A stretch of 64,000 bases of DNA from Pythium myriotylum (GCA_023091665.1 JALJCQ010000017.1:3344501-3408500); one strand, 5' to 3'; numbered from the stretch's first letter, positions 40,464 to 51,205 are shown. Notes: a model not told the origin generated them from the sequence alone. A program made the numbers and translations.

Positions 40464-41594
40464 TCACGCGTGACGCGCAACCATGACCTCGAGGGCTGAG
40501 CGGATCGCGCCTTCCATCGTCTCGACGCACTCGCCGTTCTTGAAAATCTTAAACGTCGGCATCGCGTTCACGTTCTCTGCTCCGCGCACGTCCTCCAGCC
40601 GCGACACGTCGACCTTGGCGAAGAGCACAGAGCCGTAATGTTTAGCGCTCAAGGCCTTGAAGAAAGGAGTGATCATGACGCAGGGACTGCACCACGGCGC
40701 CCAAAAGTTCACGACGAGCTGTATGATCAAGATTTTGTAAGGTCAGCGGACTCCCGACTATATATCCACGAAGAAAACTCACGGGGTTGCCCGAGTCCTT
40801 GGATTGCTGCTTTAGTTCGGCCCACGCTGTCGCCGACTTGACCTCTACGACTTCAACGAGTAGTTTGACGGGGGCCATCGCAATCTTCCACATCTCTCGG
40901 CCAGGATCAGCGACCTCGGCAGGGACGTCGTACTTTTTGACCAGTATCTCGAGTTTCTTCTTCACCACACTGGATATCTCGTCGACTTGAATGTCGCCCT
41001 TGAAGAACTGGAACGTCGGCAGTTCCGTCACGCCGCAGGCACTACCCACCACCTACGCACGTAAAAGCCCTTGGTTCAGGAATCTAACTCACCCTGGATG
41101 ACTTGTAAGAAACCAGGAACCTTCAGCTCATCCATGTCCACTTTGAGAAACAGCGTCGATGGGTGCTGCGTGCTGAGCTCGTGAAAGAATGGCGCAATGT
41201 AGCGGCACCGGGCACACCGCGAGGCGGCGAAATCCACGACGACCTGCTCGGGAGATGGCTTGATCAGTGCTGTGCAACGTAGTTGGAGCTATAAGGCACT
41301 CTTTGGACAATAACCAACCGGCCGGATCGATAGCTTGGCCTCTTCCAGCAGGTCTTCCCAGTGCTCGACGGACGTCACGCGCACGACGCGGCTCTGGAAA
41401 CGGGTATAACCAATGGGACAAGTTCCTCCATCGTCCTCTGATCGATATCAGCGTACAGTCTCGAAGAGCTTCTCGTCGGTTTTGCCGAGTATCATAGTGC
41501 GGAAACACTGGAGCATGCTTGCGAGAGTCTTCCTGGGGTAATTGCTAAATGGCCATGAGCAGCGAGTGGCGAGTTTGTGTATGATGCGGACCAT
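40464..41594 (-). CDS. Double thioredoxin-domain protein with degenerate first active site (five exons, ~286 aa)
   Basis: Exons on the minus strand: 41594-41457, 41393-41319 (approximately), 41243-41121, 41052-40783, 40718-40464. Exon sizes match the neighbour gene almost exactly. Trx domain 1 reads VVVDFAASRCARCRYIAPFF: the usual W before the active site is R and CGPC is CARC, so both cysteines remain. Trx domain 2 has NFWAPWCSPCVMITPFF with a standard Trp and CSPC, then NVNAMPTFKIFKNG with the cis-Pro. The intron after exon 3 would start GTTCCT, a weak donor, and exon 2 ends at a GTTGGT donor, so some splicing is uncertain. The N terminus lacks the clear membrane anchor of the neighbour. 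Likely a diverging tandem duplicate, perhaps failing. Confidence 0.7.
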
Positions 41595-41909
41595 GGGAAT
41601 GCAGAGATGGGCTCCGCATCATCTTGGCGGTTTCTCAGCGGTTGGGATGAGCGTTGGGTGCATGGCGTATGGCTTCAAGTAGTCAGTCGAGTTGAACTAC
41701 AGTGCTACTACTCCTGTCATCGGCCGAAGCACACACCGAAAGCTGGGGTGCAACCTACACATCAGATTAGACTCCTACTCCCACATGAATCCTCCCATCA
41801 TTTATGCAGATCTCTCGTCGTTTGCATTACGGATGAGCACTCGATGGAAACCTGCGAGTTACTTCATACTGATATAACCTTTCCTCGTCGACTTGGTCGT
41901 TCCTCAAGC
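41595..41909. other. Spacer between the two thioredoxin-like genes
   Basis: There is no gene or clear repeat. It holds the promoter of the downstream copy and the 3' end of the upstream one. Confidence 0.4.
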
Positions 41910-43155
41910 TCAAGCGTGGCGAGCGACCATGGCCTCGAGCGCCGACTGGATGGCGCCTTCAAGTGAGTCGACACACTTGCCGTTCTTGTAGATCTTGAAC
42001 GTCGGCATCGCGTTCACGTTCTCCTCGGCCGAGACATCCTCGAGTTCGTCGACATCGACCTTGGCGAAGATGGCTGAACCGCCGTACTTGGCGCTAAGCG
42101 ACTCGAAGAACGGCGCAATCTTGACGCAGGGGCCGCACCAGGTCGCCCAGAAGTCCACTACGAGCTGTAGCAGACGCAAACACCCCGAGATCAGCTTGTG
42201 TGTTGTAAGCAATGCATATAGTGAGCTACGTACGGTCTTTCCAGAGTCCTGGGCACGTTGCTTAAGCTCGACCCACTCCTCGGTCGAGTGGACCTTCACG
42301 ATCTCGGCCTTGCGCTGGCGCAATCCATCTCCCGAGCCTTCAATCTCCTTCGGCTTAACCTTTTCGTCCTCGGGCAGCTCCACTTCGACGTTGTGCTTCT
42401 TCACACGGGCCTCGAGGCCGTTCTTGTCGGCGCCCGTTTGCTCGTCCACTTTGTTGCCGTTCTTGAAGATCTGGAACGTCGGCATCGCGCGCACGCCACA
42501 CGAGCTGCTGATTTGCTGCCATGCAGACAAGACCACAAACTTCGTAAGAGTATCTGCGGTGACGTGAGCAGTCCAAAGGAAACTCTGCACCTTCATCTCG
42601 TCGACATCGACCTTGAGGAACATGGTGCACGGGTACTTGTTGCTCAGCTCGTGGAAGTAAGGCGCGATGTAGCGGCACGGACCGCACCACGAGGCCGTAA
42701 AGTCCACGACGATCTGCCCAACACAAACAAAAAAATCCATCCGTAAACACAATCCGCCTTTGCAATTCAATGTGGTCTGGCCCATAGGTTCTCACCGTGC
42801 GCTTGGTGGCCTTGGACTTTTCATGGAGCTCTCTCCACTGCTCCACCGACTTCACGTGGACCACGCGACTCTGTAACATCCACATCGGCATTACACAAAT
42901 GGCTCCATTGTCGCCATGAAACCACAGCGAACGCACGTTCTCGAAGAGATGGTCGTCGCTCTGGCCGAGCACGTTCTTGCGGAACCACTCCCAGAGGTTG
43001 TTGAGCACGATCACCGCGAGCGGGATGAGCGCGTACACGGGGATGCAGACGCCGCCGATGCAGATCTACGAGCGCCAGAGCGTAACCCTCAGCGTAACCC
43101 CTCGCCACAGTGTACTCCTCGCCGCCGGACAACGGCGCATACTCACCGTCGTCAT
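41910..43155 (-). CDS. Membrane-anchored double thioredoxin-domain protein (six exons, ~290 aa)
   Basis: Exons: 43155-43147 (only MTT), 43065-42937, 42870-42796, 42713-42591, 42515-42234, 42164-41910, all phase 0 with GT-AG introns (about 66-82 nt). After MTT the second exon encodes ICIGGVCIPVYALIPLAVIV, a hydrophobic N-terminal anchor. Trx 1 carries VDFTASWCGPCRYIAPYF and GVRAMPTFQIFKNG; Trx 2 carries VDFWATWCGPCVKIAPFF and NVNAMPTFKIYKNG. Both CGPC sites and both cis-Pro loops are intact, so it should be redox-active, tethered to a membrane. A 75-nt intron after exon 3 is a multiple of three and stop-free, so it can be mistaken for coding. A tandem paralogue follows downstream. Confidence 0.88.
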
Positions 43156-43347
43156 GATGCTACGTCCGCTGTTTCTCCTTGATCTCGTCAGGAGATCCGA
43201 AAGGTTCGCAATAGTACCCCCTGGGGTGGAAGGACAATTTCCCAAACAGCCCGAGCTGGAACCGCGGTTCGTGTACTGAGCTAAGCGAGTCGGACCGTAG
43301 CTCCTCACGAGCGTGGTGGCCGCAGAACCGCAACCACGAGAAGCACC
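43156..43347. promoter_or_regulatory. Divergent promoter region, thioredoxin-like / L27 genes
   Basis: The 192 bp separate two head-to-head start codons, so the promoters must share this space. I see no good INR match on either strand. Confidence 0.4.
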
Positions 43348-43824
43348 ATGGCGATGGCGATGGGCATGGCGCGCGTCTTCGGCGCGCAGGCGACGCGCGC
43401 GGGGCTGCCGCCCGTGGGCGCCGCGTCGGGCGACTCGCTCTTCGCGGTCTCGCGGCGCTGGGCCAGCAAGAAGGCCGGCGGCTCGACCAAGAACGGCCGC
43501 GACTCCGAGTCCAAGCGCCTCGGCGTCAAGAAGTTTGGCGGGTGAGAGGGTGCTTGTTCGCTGGTGAATTGTGCGGAGGGAGAGGCTGACGTGCGTGAGG
43601 GTGGTGGCGGATGCAGCGAGGCCGTCGTGTCGGGCAACATTATTATCCGCCAGCGCGGCACCAAGTACCACCCGGGCCGCGGGGTCGGCATGGGCAAGGA
43701 CCACACGATCTTCGCGACGCGCGACGGCTTTGTGCGCTTCTGGTACAACGTGCCCAAGAAGCGCCAGGAAGTGTCGGTCAAGGACACGCCGCAGCCGCAG
43801 CGCGTCGCGTCGGCGACGGCTTAA
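43348..43824 (+). CDS. MRPL27: Mitochondrial ribosomal protein bL27m (two exons, 133 aa)
   Basis: Large-subunit mitoribosome protein near the peptidyl-transferase centre. Exon 1 43348-43541, intron 43542-43616 (GTGAGA..TGCAG), exon 2 43617-43824; the splice restores [20 protein letters not shown]. The first ~40 residues are Arg/Ala-rich with [20 protein letters not shown], a mitochondrial presequence followed by the L27 start ([13 protein letters not shown]). Then [20 protein letters not shown], the family's glycine-rich core. Length is normal for mitochondrial L27. Confidence 0.95.
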
Positions 43825-44496
43825 GCGCCCGTCGGGGACGAGGAGAAGAGAGAATAGAAGTATTGTGAAGCTGAGCTCGTTTCGCGTCCGCGCTGCTTTG
43901 TTCCTCGTGAAATGTGTCGAGCAATTACACCACATGCTCACAGTGAAAAGAACGCCCACCGTCTAGGCTTCCCGAGTGCAGACTGCACCTTCATGCACAT
44001 CGATCCGTCAGCACGGTCGCGATCGACCCTTTTATTCATCAGAAATCGAGCCACAAATGTCCTAGGACATCAAATGATGCCATCCATGCAGCAAGAGGCT
44101 GCTCTTTTGCTTGGTGATACCATCCACACAGCAAGAAAAGCTCACGAGCCCTCGGAGACTTCTACGGCATGCTGGACACGAAAACTCCTAGGGTATGCCA
44201 TCAATGCAGCGAAGCGGCTACTCCACACGAGCCACGGAGCCTTCCAACCTAGCCATACTCGCTCTAGCTCTACATCACTCCACGTCCTTATTGCACCCTC
44301 AGCCACGCCACATGACAAAAATCCCATTCTCGGACGGTCTCCCCAACCTTCCTGGAATGTTCGGTCTGGTGGGTGGCTTCATCTCCAGTAAAACCTCACC
44401 TGGTTCTGGTAGAACCTCGCTCTCCTCCTCCCTTGCGGACACCACCCTCGGAAACGCATAAGCTCCATTGAGCAGCTCCGAGCAACACCAAAAGCG
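43825..44496. other. Intergenic stretch with degenerate CCATCCA..GCAGC repeats
   Basis: There is no gene. At about 44080-44220 three diverged copies of a motif near GCCATCCATGCAGCAAGAGG occur with spacing of ~55-75 bp. They are too weak to define an element. Confidence 0.4.
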
Positions 44497-45607
44497 ATGG
44501 CGCGCGAGAAGGCGGCGGCGAAGGGCGGCGGGCGCGCGCGCAAGACCAAGGAGAAGGGCGGCGAGCGCACGTTCGTGACGTCGATGGAGGAGATGTCGAT
44601 CCGCGAGCGACAGGAGGCCGAGAAGACCAAGGCGCGCAAGGCGCGACGCGACGACGAGGACGGCGACGGCGACGAGGACGACGACGACGACGACGAGGAC
44701 GACGAGAGCGACGAGGAAGACGACGCCGACAGCGGCGTGACCTTCGAGCGCGTGCAGACCAAGTCGCTCTTCGGGTTCAACCAGTCGGCGCTCGGGCCGG
44801 CCGTCGAGACGGGCAGCAAGAAACCGTCGGGCGTCGCGGCGATCGTCAAGACCCAGAACCCGAACCGCATGCCCGCGCAGCAAAAGCTCGTCAAGGCCAA
44901 GAACATCGGCGCGGCCACGGGCGACGGCGCCGCCAAGCCCGAGCTCACGCGGCGAGAGCGGTGCGTGGGGTCGTTTGACGAGGGTTCTGGGGGTGTGGAG
45001 CTGACCGTGGTGCATTTTTGTTGGTCTACAGTGAGGCGCTCGAGAAAGAAGCGGCGGCGGCGCGGTACATGAAGAAGCACCTTGCGGGCGAGACGGTGCG
45101 TGTGGTGGAGCTGTGGCAGGGGTCGATGGAGTCAAGACCGGTAGCTGATGGTACGCTGTGGGTTGACAGGAGGAAGCCAAGAAGGATCTGGCGCGTCTCG
45201 CAGAGGTCAAGCGACGTCGCGAGGAGGCGGAGAAGAGAAAAGCCGAGGAGGAAGCTGGTGCGTTGGACGGGCTGGCTGGCATATCTGCCTTCATGAGGGT
45301 TTTTGCTGATTTTTTTGCCTTTCGTTTTGCTCGTACAGCCGCTGCCGAGCGCGAGAAGGCCAAGAAGAAGATCGAAGAGAAGGCCAACGACGGTGCGTGG
45401 ACTTGTCTCGCGAGCTCTTGCGATCGTGTCCGTCTGAAGCTGACGGTCTCTCTCTTTGCAGACGAGATCCTGGACGCGCGTGCGATCAAGGCGCTCAAGC
45501 CCAACGTGCTCAAGGACAAGCTCAAGGAGCGCGGACTCTCGATCCAGGGACAGAAAAAGGACCTCATCCAGCGCCTCATCGACTACGAAGACGAGCGCGC
45601 CTTGTAG
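44497..45607 (+). CDS. PDAP1/PP28-like phosphoprotein fused to a C-terminal SAP motif (five exons, 271 aa)
   Basis: Exons: 44497-44960, 45032-45095, 45170-45257, 45339-45392, 45462-45607, all with GTGCGT-type donors. The N-terminal part (RKTKEKGGERTFVTSMEEM, then QNPNRM, then ELTRRERE..RYMKKHLAGETEEAKKDLARL in pieces across exons) matches the 28-kDa heat- and acid-stable phosphoprotein family (PDAP1), a casein-kinase substrate tied to mRNA-related complexes. A (D/E)n run lies at ~53-78. After a Lys/Glu coiled coil, the last exon encodes ALKPNVLKDKLKERGLSIQG and KKDLIQRLIDYE, a SAP motif for nucleic-acid binding. Animal PDAP1 ends before such a domain, so this is an unusual fusion. Likely nuclear, RNA/chromatin-linked. 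Confidence 0.85.
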
Positions 45608-45795
45608 ACCTCGCTAGACGACTATCTACCTTTCATCCATGCTTAGATCCTCCATATTCCCATTGTCACTGTGTGCTTCTCATAGTCACTCTTGCGAGGT
45701 TCGTACTTTATCATACCGATATCGTACTCGCCCAATGTACATGCATCGCGCTCGTGAGCAGCTCACTTGCGATCCGAAGAGGCGTCGTGGGCACC

Positions 45796-46515
45796 ATGAA
45801 CCAGGCCCACGCCGAGGCCGTGGCGAGCCTCATCGGCGAGAAAGTGCTCGAGACGCTCGAGGAGAAAGAGGCGCGGCTCGACCAGCAGATCAAGCGGCTC
45901 GAAGAGGCCGACGACGACGAGCTCGAGCGGCTGCGCGAGCGCCGGCGCCAGCAGCTCCAGCAGCAGGCCGCCAAGAGCCACGAGCTGCGCGCGCAGGGCC
46001 ACGGCGAGTTCTCGACCATCGCCGACACGCACGCCTTTTTCGACGCGATCAAGAAGAGCGAGCGCGTCGTCGTGCACTTTTTCACGCCCTCGAACGCCTT
46101 TTGCGAGCTCGTGGACGGCCACCTCGCTCGGCTCGCGCCGCACCACGTCGAGACGCGCTTCGCGCGCATCAACGCCGAGAAGGCCGAGTTCCTCGTGCAG
46201 AAGCTCGGCGTCTGGATGATCCCGTGCCTCGCGCTCATCAAGAACCAGAAAGTCGTCAAGATGGTGCAAGGCCTCGACGAGCTCGGCGGCTCCGACAAGT
46301 TCACGACGGCGTTCCTGGCGTACTACATTGGCGCCCATGACGTGGTCAAGTACGAAGGCCCCGAGCCCGAGAACCCGCTGGACGACTGCGGCGGTGCCTA
46401 CACGCGCGGCGCGCCCATGTCGGCGGCGCAGCAGCAGGAGTTCCACCGGGAACAGCTCAACAAGATCCGACAGAGCATCTACTACGACAGCGACCTCAGC
46501 GACGAGGACCTCTAG
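45796..46515 (+). CDS. TXNDC9: TXNDC9 / phosducin-like protein 3 homologue (239 aa)
   Basis: Thioredoxin-fold co-chaperone of the CCT chaperonin, aiding actin/tubulin folding. It has an N-terminal helix with LEEKEARLDQQIKRLEEADD (~22-41), then a helical linker with HGEFSTIADTHAFFDAIKKS (~69-88). The thioredoxin domain has HFFTPSNAFCELVDGHL where the family keeps only one or no active-site cysteine, and WMIPCLALIKNQKVV. The C terminus with SIYYDSDLSDEDL is typical acidic. Single exon; the ATG at 45796 gives the family length, although the frame is open far upstream. Confidence 0.93.
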   Translation: MNQAHAEAVASLIGEKVLETLEEKEARLDQQIKRLEEADDDELERLRERRRQQLQQQAAKSHELRAQGHGEFSTIADTHAFFDAIKKSERVVVHFFTPSNAFCELVDGHLARLAPHHVETRFARINAEKAEFLVQKLGVWMIPCLALIKNQKVVKMVQGLDELGGSDKFTTAFLAYYIGAHDVVKYEGPEPENPLDDCGGAYTRGAPMSAAQQQEFHREQLNKIRQSIYYDSDLSDEDL

Positions 46516-46603
46516 GCGCCCCTCTGCAAGTATAGATGATCCCAAGCGTTGCATTCGTTGCGTTCCTACTCTGTACAGTGTGTGTGTGTCTCTCTCTCCG
46601 TGC

Positions 46604-46978
46604 TCACGGCGTCGTCGCCGGAGGTTGTCTTGCGCTGCGCAGCATTTGCTGCTTGAATTGGCGCTGGCGCTGGGCCACGTAGTCTTGCGAATGCGGCGAC
46701 GGCTGCGACGCGTGCGCGAGCATCTCTTGCCGCCACTGCGAGAGATTGCTGAGGCTCCAGCCCGTCGTGCCGGTGGAGATGACGGCGTCGGCGCGGTCTT
46801 CGAGGCCGAACGCGCGCAGTTCGAGCGCGTTCTGGCGCAGCAGAGGCGCTTCGCACGCGAGCGACTGGCCGCCGAGCGAGGACGAGGACGCCGCGCGCAC
46901 GCGCATGGCCTGGTCGGCGTCGGAGCGGCGCTTGCGCTGCTGTGGAGCGACGAAGTCGGCGGTGGGCGAGCGGCTCAT
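46604..46978 (-). CDS. Small basic protein, unknown (124 aa)
   Basis: Starts MSRSPTADFVAPQQRKRRSD; a basic cluster QQRKRR could be a nuclear signal. The middle has ASSSSLGGQSLACEAP and the C-terminal half WSLSNLSQWRQEMLAHASQ, which looks helical. No domain is recognised. GC3-rich codon use and its compact fit between genes support coding. It is convergent with the TXNDC9 gene. Confidence 0.6.
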   Translation of the reverse strand: MSRSPTADFVAPQQRKRRSDADQAMRVRAASSSSLGGQSLACEAPLLRQNALELRAFGLEDRADAVISTGTTGWSLSNLSQWRQEMLAHASQPSPHSQDYVAQRQRQFKQQMLRSARQPPATTP

Positions 46979-48533
46979 TGGCGGTGGCGCCAAGACGGCA
47001 AAATGGAGGCAAAGGATAAGGTGTGGGGCATTGATTGGATGAAATTCGAAATAAGCTCTTTGGATTGGCTATAAAAACGAGGAAGTCATCTCGGGACGGA
47101 CCTGATCGATGCCGAGACGCTCGCTCCAGCACTCTGGTTGCTTTTGATGAGCCATTAAGCAAGATCTTGGCGACTGCTCGACTCGATCAGGTCACTCGGC
47201 GTGTTGCTTTGCCAACATGCGATGGTTGGATGCGACCCTGCTCATCAATGGGCGAAGATGGATGGCTGGAGTCACGCACGGTGATCGGCTGATCGCCGAT
47301 ATTCGATCTACTGCTTGGCTTCCAACCGGCGAGGAACTAATGCGATGTAGCCCCGAAGATTGGAAGAGGAGTCCGCTTACTCCCTTGGTCGGCATCCGTG
47401 GCTTCGTCACTCCCTCGAGATGCAATCTCCAGCCATGGTTCCATGCAATCAAGTTCTGTACCTTGTGGAGGGACCCATTGGATACCTCTCAACTGCTCTC
47501 TGACGAGAGGGAGCGCGAGCAAGAGAAGGAGTCGTTGGGGAGGTTTGCAAAGAGCTTCCACTCGCAGAGCTCACAGTTCGCAGTCGAACGAAAACGGTGA
47601 GGAGGTTGCCCTCGGTCTCTTCTTCCAACCCACTGGATACCATCCAGGGCACCGGACAGCTTCCTCCTCACTCGCACCGACTGTTACTGCATGCAATCGG
47701 ACTGCGAGTGCTTCTGCAGTTCAGAAGATCTCCAGCGAGAACACCGCGTGGCTTGTTCCAGGGATTCTTCCATGTGAAACAACAGCGGCAAGGGACAGTC
47801 AGCATCGCCATTGCGTGCGTCCTGACGCATGGCTGCTTCCACGACTCAACGAAGTCAACGAGGAAAGCTTCACACCGCCACTAGCAGCCCAGCGTGGACG
47901 CCACTGCTGCATTGAGATGAGGAAATCGTCCTCGCCATTCTCCAACGAAAGAACCTTGTCGATGGAGATCCAATGCGCCGAGATCTTCGACCCTCCGTCA
48001 TTCATTCAGCGCTCGGCCGTGGGATCTTCCTCGTCGTCCCATCGTCAAATCTGACAGCTCTTCTGGTTTTGACTCATCCACCACGATCCTCCCCGTCGAA
48101 AACAAGCAGACGCTCCTCCCAAGTTTTTCTTCATGAACACAGTACCGTAGCGAACGCATATCCACGGTCCCACCGCTCCGAAGCTGAAAGGCCACCCGCC
48201 TGCGAAAGGGCCGATCTCGCCTCTGGTTCCTTCAGCAGCCCACGTGGCCAGATGCCGACTGGCTCGCCCAACGAAGGCGAGCTCTCGTGTCTTGTAAAAG
48301 TGGATTGCGTGCGAACTACTAATCCAGTATCTCAACCTCGCCGCCCAATCACGACGGCCAGGCGACGACCCATCTCGCCACCTGGTCCACGTCCACGTTC
48401 GCGGACTCCCCTCCCGGGAGCCGTCTCTGCCCACGAGCGTCAGCGCCATTGGAGAACGTTCCAGTCCCAGTTCCCTCTTCGGTCCGTGGCGTTCATACCG
48501 TGCCAATAGCGGAGACCGTGCTCGAAGGTCTCA
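46979..48533. other. Gene-free stretch (1.55 kb)
   Basis: Several medium open frames overlap on both strands (for example 48045-48506 minus), but none carries a recognisable motif, signal peptide or splice structure. A short phrase encoding GIQWV occurs twice on the minus strand (about 47486 and 47640), perhaps from a decayed repeat gene. Confidence 0.4.
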
Positions 48534-48543
48534 GCTCACTTCC
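48534..48543 (+). promoter_or_regulatory. INR-type initiator of the acyltransferase gene
   Basis: GCTCACTTCC fits the oomycete initiator with one mismatch, 12 nt before the ATG. The flanking AT element is absent. Confidence 0.45.
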
Positions 48544-48554
48544 CTCCAGTCGCC

Positions 48555-49814
48555 ATGGTCGCCGAACAGCGAGATGCTACGCTTGACTTGTCGCCATCCA
48601 CGGACGCGCCGGCCGCGATCAAGCAAGTCGTCGCGACGACCAAGCCCGAGGCGCCTCGACCAGCGAACGCCGCCAGCAAGATCCTCTTCCTCGATGGTCT
48701 TCGAGGCATCGCCGCCATGTTCGTGGTCGTCGAGCACTCGCACTGGATGGGCGGCATGGGCCAGCCGGCCGTCGACACGTTCTTCGTGCTCTCGGCGTTC
48801 TTGCTGACCATGATCTTCGAGAAGAAAGCGCGCACGCTGCTCGCTCAAAAGGCCAACGCGCGCCGCTGGTTCTGGACGCTCGCCGACTACTTCGTGCGCC
48901 GCTTCCTGCGCGTGTACCCGCTCTTCGTGATCGTCGCGGTCGTGGTCTGGGCGCTGCCGGACGCGCAGAAGAAGATCTACTTTGTCAACAACCCGGAGCA
49001 CTTCAACCTCTGGCGCGTGCTCACGTTCCAGTTCGACTACCGGTACCACGTCTTCTGGACGCTGCCGCTCGAGATCACGTACTACTTTCTGATCCCCGTG
49101 CTGGTCGTCGGCGTGCTGCTGCTGCGTCGGTGGTGGGTGCTGCCGTTGCTGCCGCTCGGGTACCTCGTCGCCTACTCGGGCTTTTACTGGACGCGCGGCG
49201 ACCACATGCCGTTGCGTCCGCACTTGCCGACGTTCCTTTGTGGCTCGATGGCTGCGATCGTGTACGCCAAGGCGGAGCAGTTCATCTCGTCGCGCAAGTT
49301 TGTGTTCACGTGGTGGAGCTGGGGCCTGCTGCGAGCGATTGAGATGGTCTGCGTCGCCATGCTCTTCAGCTGCCTCTTCAACGGACTCGTCTTCGACTGG
49401 GTTTTCAAGAACCCGATCAAGCAGACGCCTGGCGGTCGCTTCGTGTCATCGAATGTCTCGGTCATCATCGTTGCCGAGATGCTGCTGCCCGGTGCGATCG
49501 CGGCCGTACTCGAGTGGCCGCTGCTGCGATTCGCGGGCAAAGTGAGCTACTCGATGTACTTGCTCCACAGCTTCGTCGTCTACGCGCCGTGGATCACGAG
49601 CCAGCCGTTCTACAACCGTTTCTGGGCCGTGTGGGCTCTAACGTTCTTGCTCAGCGCCGCGTCGTACCACGTCGTGGAGTACCCGTGTCAGTTGCTGGCA
49701 GCGAGGATCGGCCAGAAGATCAAGCAACGCGACGAGGCCGAGAAGAGGCCCGTGTACCAGCCACTGCCGATCGTGGTTGAGTCGGCGGGCTTGAACACTA
49801 GTGTTCAGCAGTAG
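48555..49814 (+). CDS. Acyltransferase-3 family membrane protein (419 aa)
   Basis: OafA/NRF-6-type integral membrane acyltransferase, which transfers acyl groups to sugars, lipids or other acceptors. The soluble N terminus (~1-40) ends in the family hallmark FLDGLRGIAAMFVVVEHSH, where the His is the presumed catalytic residue. PAVDTFFVLSAFLLTMIFEK follows, then RRFLRVYPLFVIV, the second signature. About ten membrane spans are visible, ending KVSYSMYLLHSFVVY and a YHVVEYPCQLLAARI tail. It is a single exon. The physiological acceptor is unknown. Confidence 0.93.
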   Translation: MVAEQRDATLDLSPSTDAPAAIKQVVATTKPEAPRPANAASKILFLDGLRGIAAMFVVVEHSHWMGGMGQPAVDTFFVLSAFLLTMIFEKKARTLLAQKANARRWFWTLADYFVRRFLRVYPLFVIVAVVVWALPDAQKKIYFVNNPEHFNLWRVLTFQFDYRYHVFWTLPLEITYYFLIPVLVVGVLLLRRWWVLPLLPLGYLVAYSGFYWTRGDHMPLRPHLPTFLCGSMAAIVYAKAEQFISSRKFVFTWWSWGLLRAIEMVCVAMLFSCLFNGLVFDWVFKNPIKQTPGGRFVSSNVSVIIVAEMLLPGAIAAVLEWPLLRFAGKVSYSMYLLHSFVVYAPWITSQPFYNRFWAVWALTFLLSAASYHVVEYPCQLLAARIGQKIKQRDEAEKRPVYQPLPIVVESAGLNTSVQQ

Positions 49815-50793
49815 AAAGGTCCCGCATAGAGTCGACACCATGAATATACAGTGTATGATATCTTACCTACTTGCCAATAGCGTAGTAATCCGAGATTCCA
49901 GGGACAATCCGTTCTTGAATGTCCACTCCCGGTTTCTTCCGCGAGTTGGCAGGGCTACTCGGAGGGTGTTTCAGAAGATTATGACACGTGATACAGTGAA
50001 CGATCTGCGGAGGTTTGAATATTGTGTTCTCGGTGACCATCTAGGCATTTGGAGCGCGGAGCGTGGACCAAGATCCGAAAATGAACCCTTCTTGTTACGC
50101 TTTTACGTGAAGTTGAATCCTCGATCCACAACCCGCAGGACGCAAAAGGGGTTGCAGTCGTTGCCTTCCACCTGAAATCTCCCCACCAAAAATCCTGGCG
50201 TTCGTGGGTCAAGATGAGTTCGTCGATGGAGTTCAACAAATGACTGAGAATGTAGAAGTCCGCCTGAGAAGCGAAGTGGTGGGTCTCGTGGCGGAAACGA
50301 AAGTTAGCCCTGCCAATCGATTTTTTTTTTCTAGCATTTGTTTCGTCGACCTTGAAAACTCTCCTATGGGATGGTGTTCAGCAGGTTCCACCCCGATCAT
50401 GCTCATTTCGAGGCAACTTCGATTATATACATATCGTTCACGATTCCCTTATTCACTTCGGGTAGCGTGTCTGGGAGCTGGTAAATCTGGCGCTCGGCCT
50501 TGTGCGCCTTTCATTAAGTCGCTGCGACGTACTGGTTGCAGCCATCCGTGGGGAAATCGTATTCTTGAACTCAAGGTATTCAGACTAGGTAGTTTTTAGG
50601 CCACACCGAAACAATTGAGGACATGAGCAACTACCAAAGTACAAACAAGCACGAAATCTTCAGAAAGGCAATTCAGCCTCATTTATACTTCGTGGACTGC
50701 TTCAAAATGATCAATTTCAAGCATTCGCTGAAGAAATCCTCGAGTTAACGCCAAACAAGAACGCACAACTTTGACAACATTGATATTCCATGT
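49815..50793. other. Gene-free stretch
   Basis: There are no supported genes or repeats; only short open frames occur. Confidence 0.45.
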
Positions 50794-51180
50794 TTACTTC
50801 GGGCAGACGACTTCTCCGGTCACTTGGCAGTTCTCTACCACAAACGACGTGTCCGGGCCCTGCTTGTTCGGGCACTCGCCCACATAAGTCATCCACTGAC
50901 TCGCTGGGACGAACTGAGTGCTCATGAAGCGAACCCATGAGCCTTTGCCGGTAGTCTCGACCTTGAATCCGCCCTTGCCGCCAATTCCTTCCTTGTAGAA
51001 CTGATCCCGCCCGTGAACTGTGCAGTCTTCCCACGCCGACTTGACGTAGCATGCGAGCTGGTGGCAGTCCTTGGCCTCTTGAAGCTGTCGCGCGGAGTCG
51101 AATTGAGCAGCGTCCGGTGTCGCCAACACGAGAGCAGAGAACGCAACGGTTGCGATCGCAGCATACGCAGCAAACTTCAT
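50794..51180 (-). CDS. Small secreted Cys-rich protein, family member 1 (128 aa)
   Basis: Signal peptide at ~1-20 (MKFAAYAAIATVAFSALVLA), then SARQLQEAKDCHQLACYVKS, GIGGKGGF, WVRFMSTQFVPAS, GECPNK and VVENCQVTGEVVC, with six cysteines. The pattern C-x3-QLACYV..GGKGG..W.RF..T.F.P...C....Y/F.VxNCQ..G...C is shared with the two proteins at 55289 and 59360, so they form a family. A near-perfect core promoter lies 26 nt upstream. The protein looks like an apoplastic effector or secreted defence/wall protein. I do not recognise a named domain. Confidence 0.88.
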   Translation of the reverse strand: MKFAAYAAIATVAFSALVLATPDAAQFDSARQLQEAKDCHQLACYVKSAWEDCTVHGRDQFYKEGIGGKGGFKVETTGKGSWVRFMSTQFVPASQWMTYVGECPNKQGPDTSFVVENCQVTGEVVCPK

Positions 51181-51205
51181 TGTACTCGAGTAGTCTTGTA
51201 CGCGG

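Noticed and set aside
42516..42590. Coding continuation through the third intron of the double-thioredoxin gene
   Set aside because: The 75 nt are a multiple of three and stop-free, but removing them (GTGCAG..TGGCAG) joins DEMK to QISSSCGVRAMPTF, the normal thioredoxin sequence, and the paralogue has an intron at the same place.
44299..45579. 426-codon minus-strand frame across the PDAP1-SAP gene
   Set aside because: It spans introns and exons of the plus-strand gene without splice logic and has shadow-like Ser/Arg/Leu composition.
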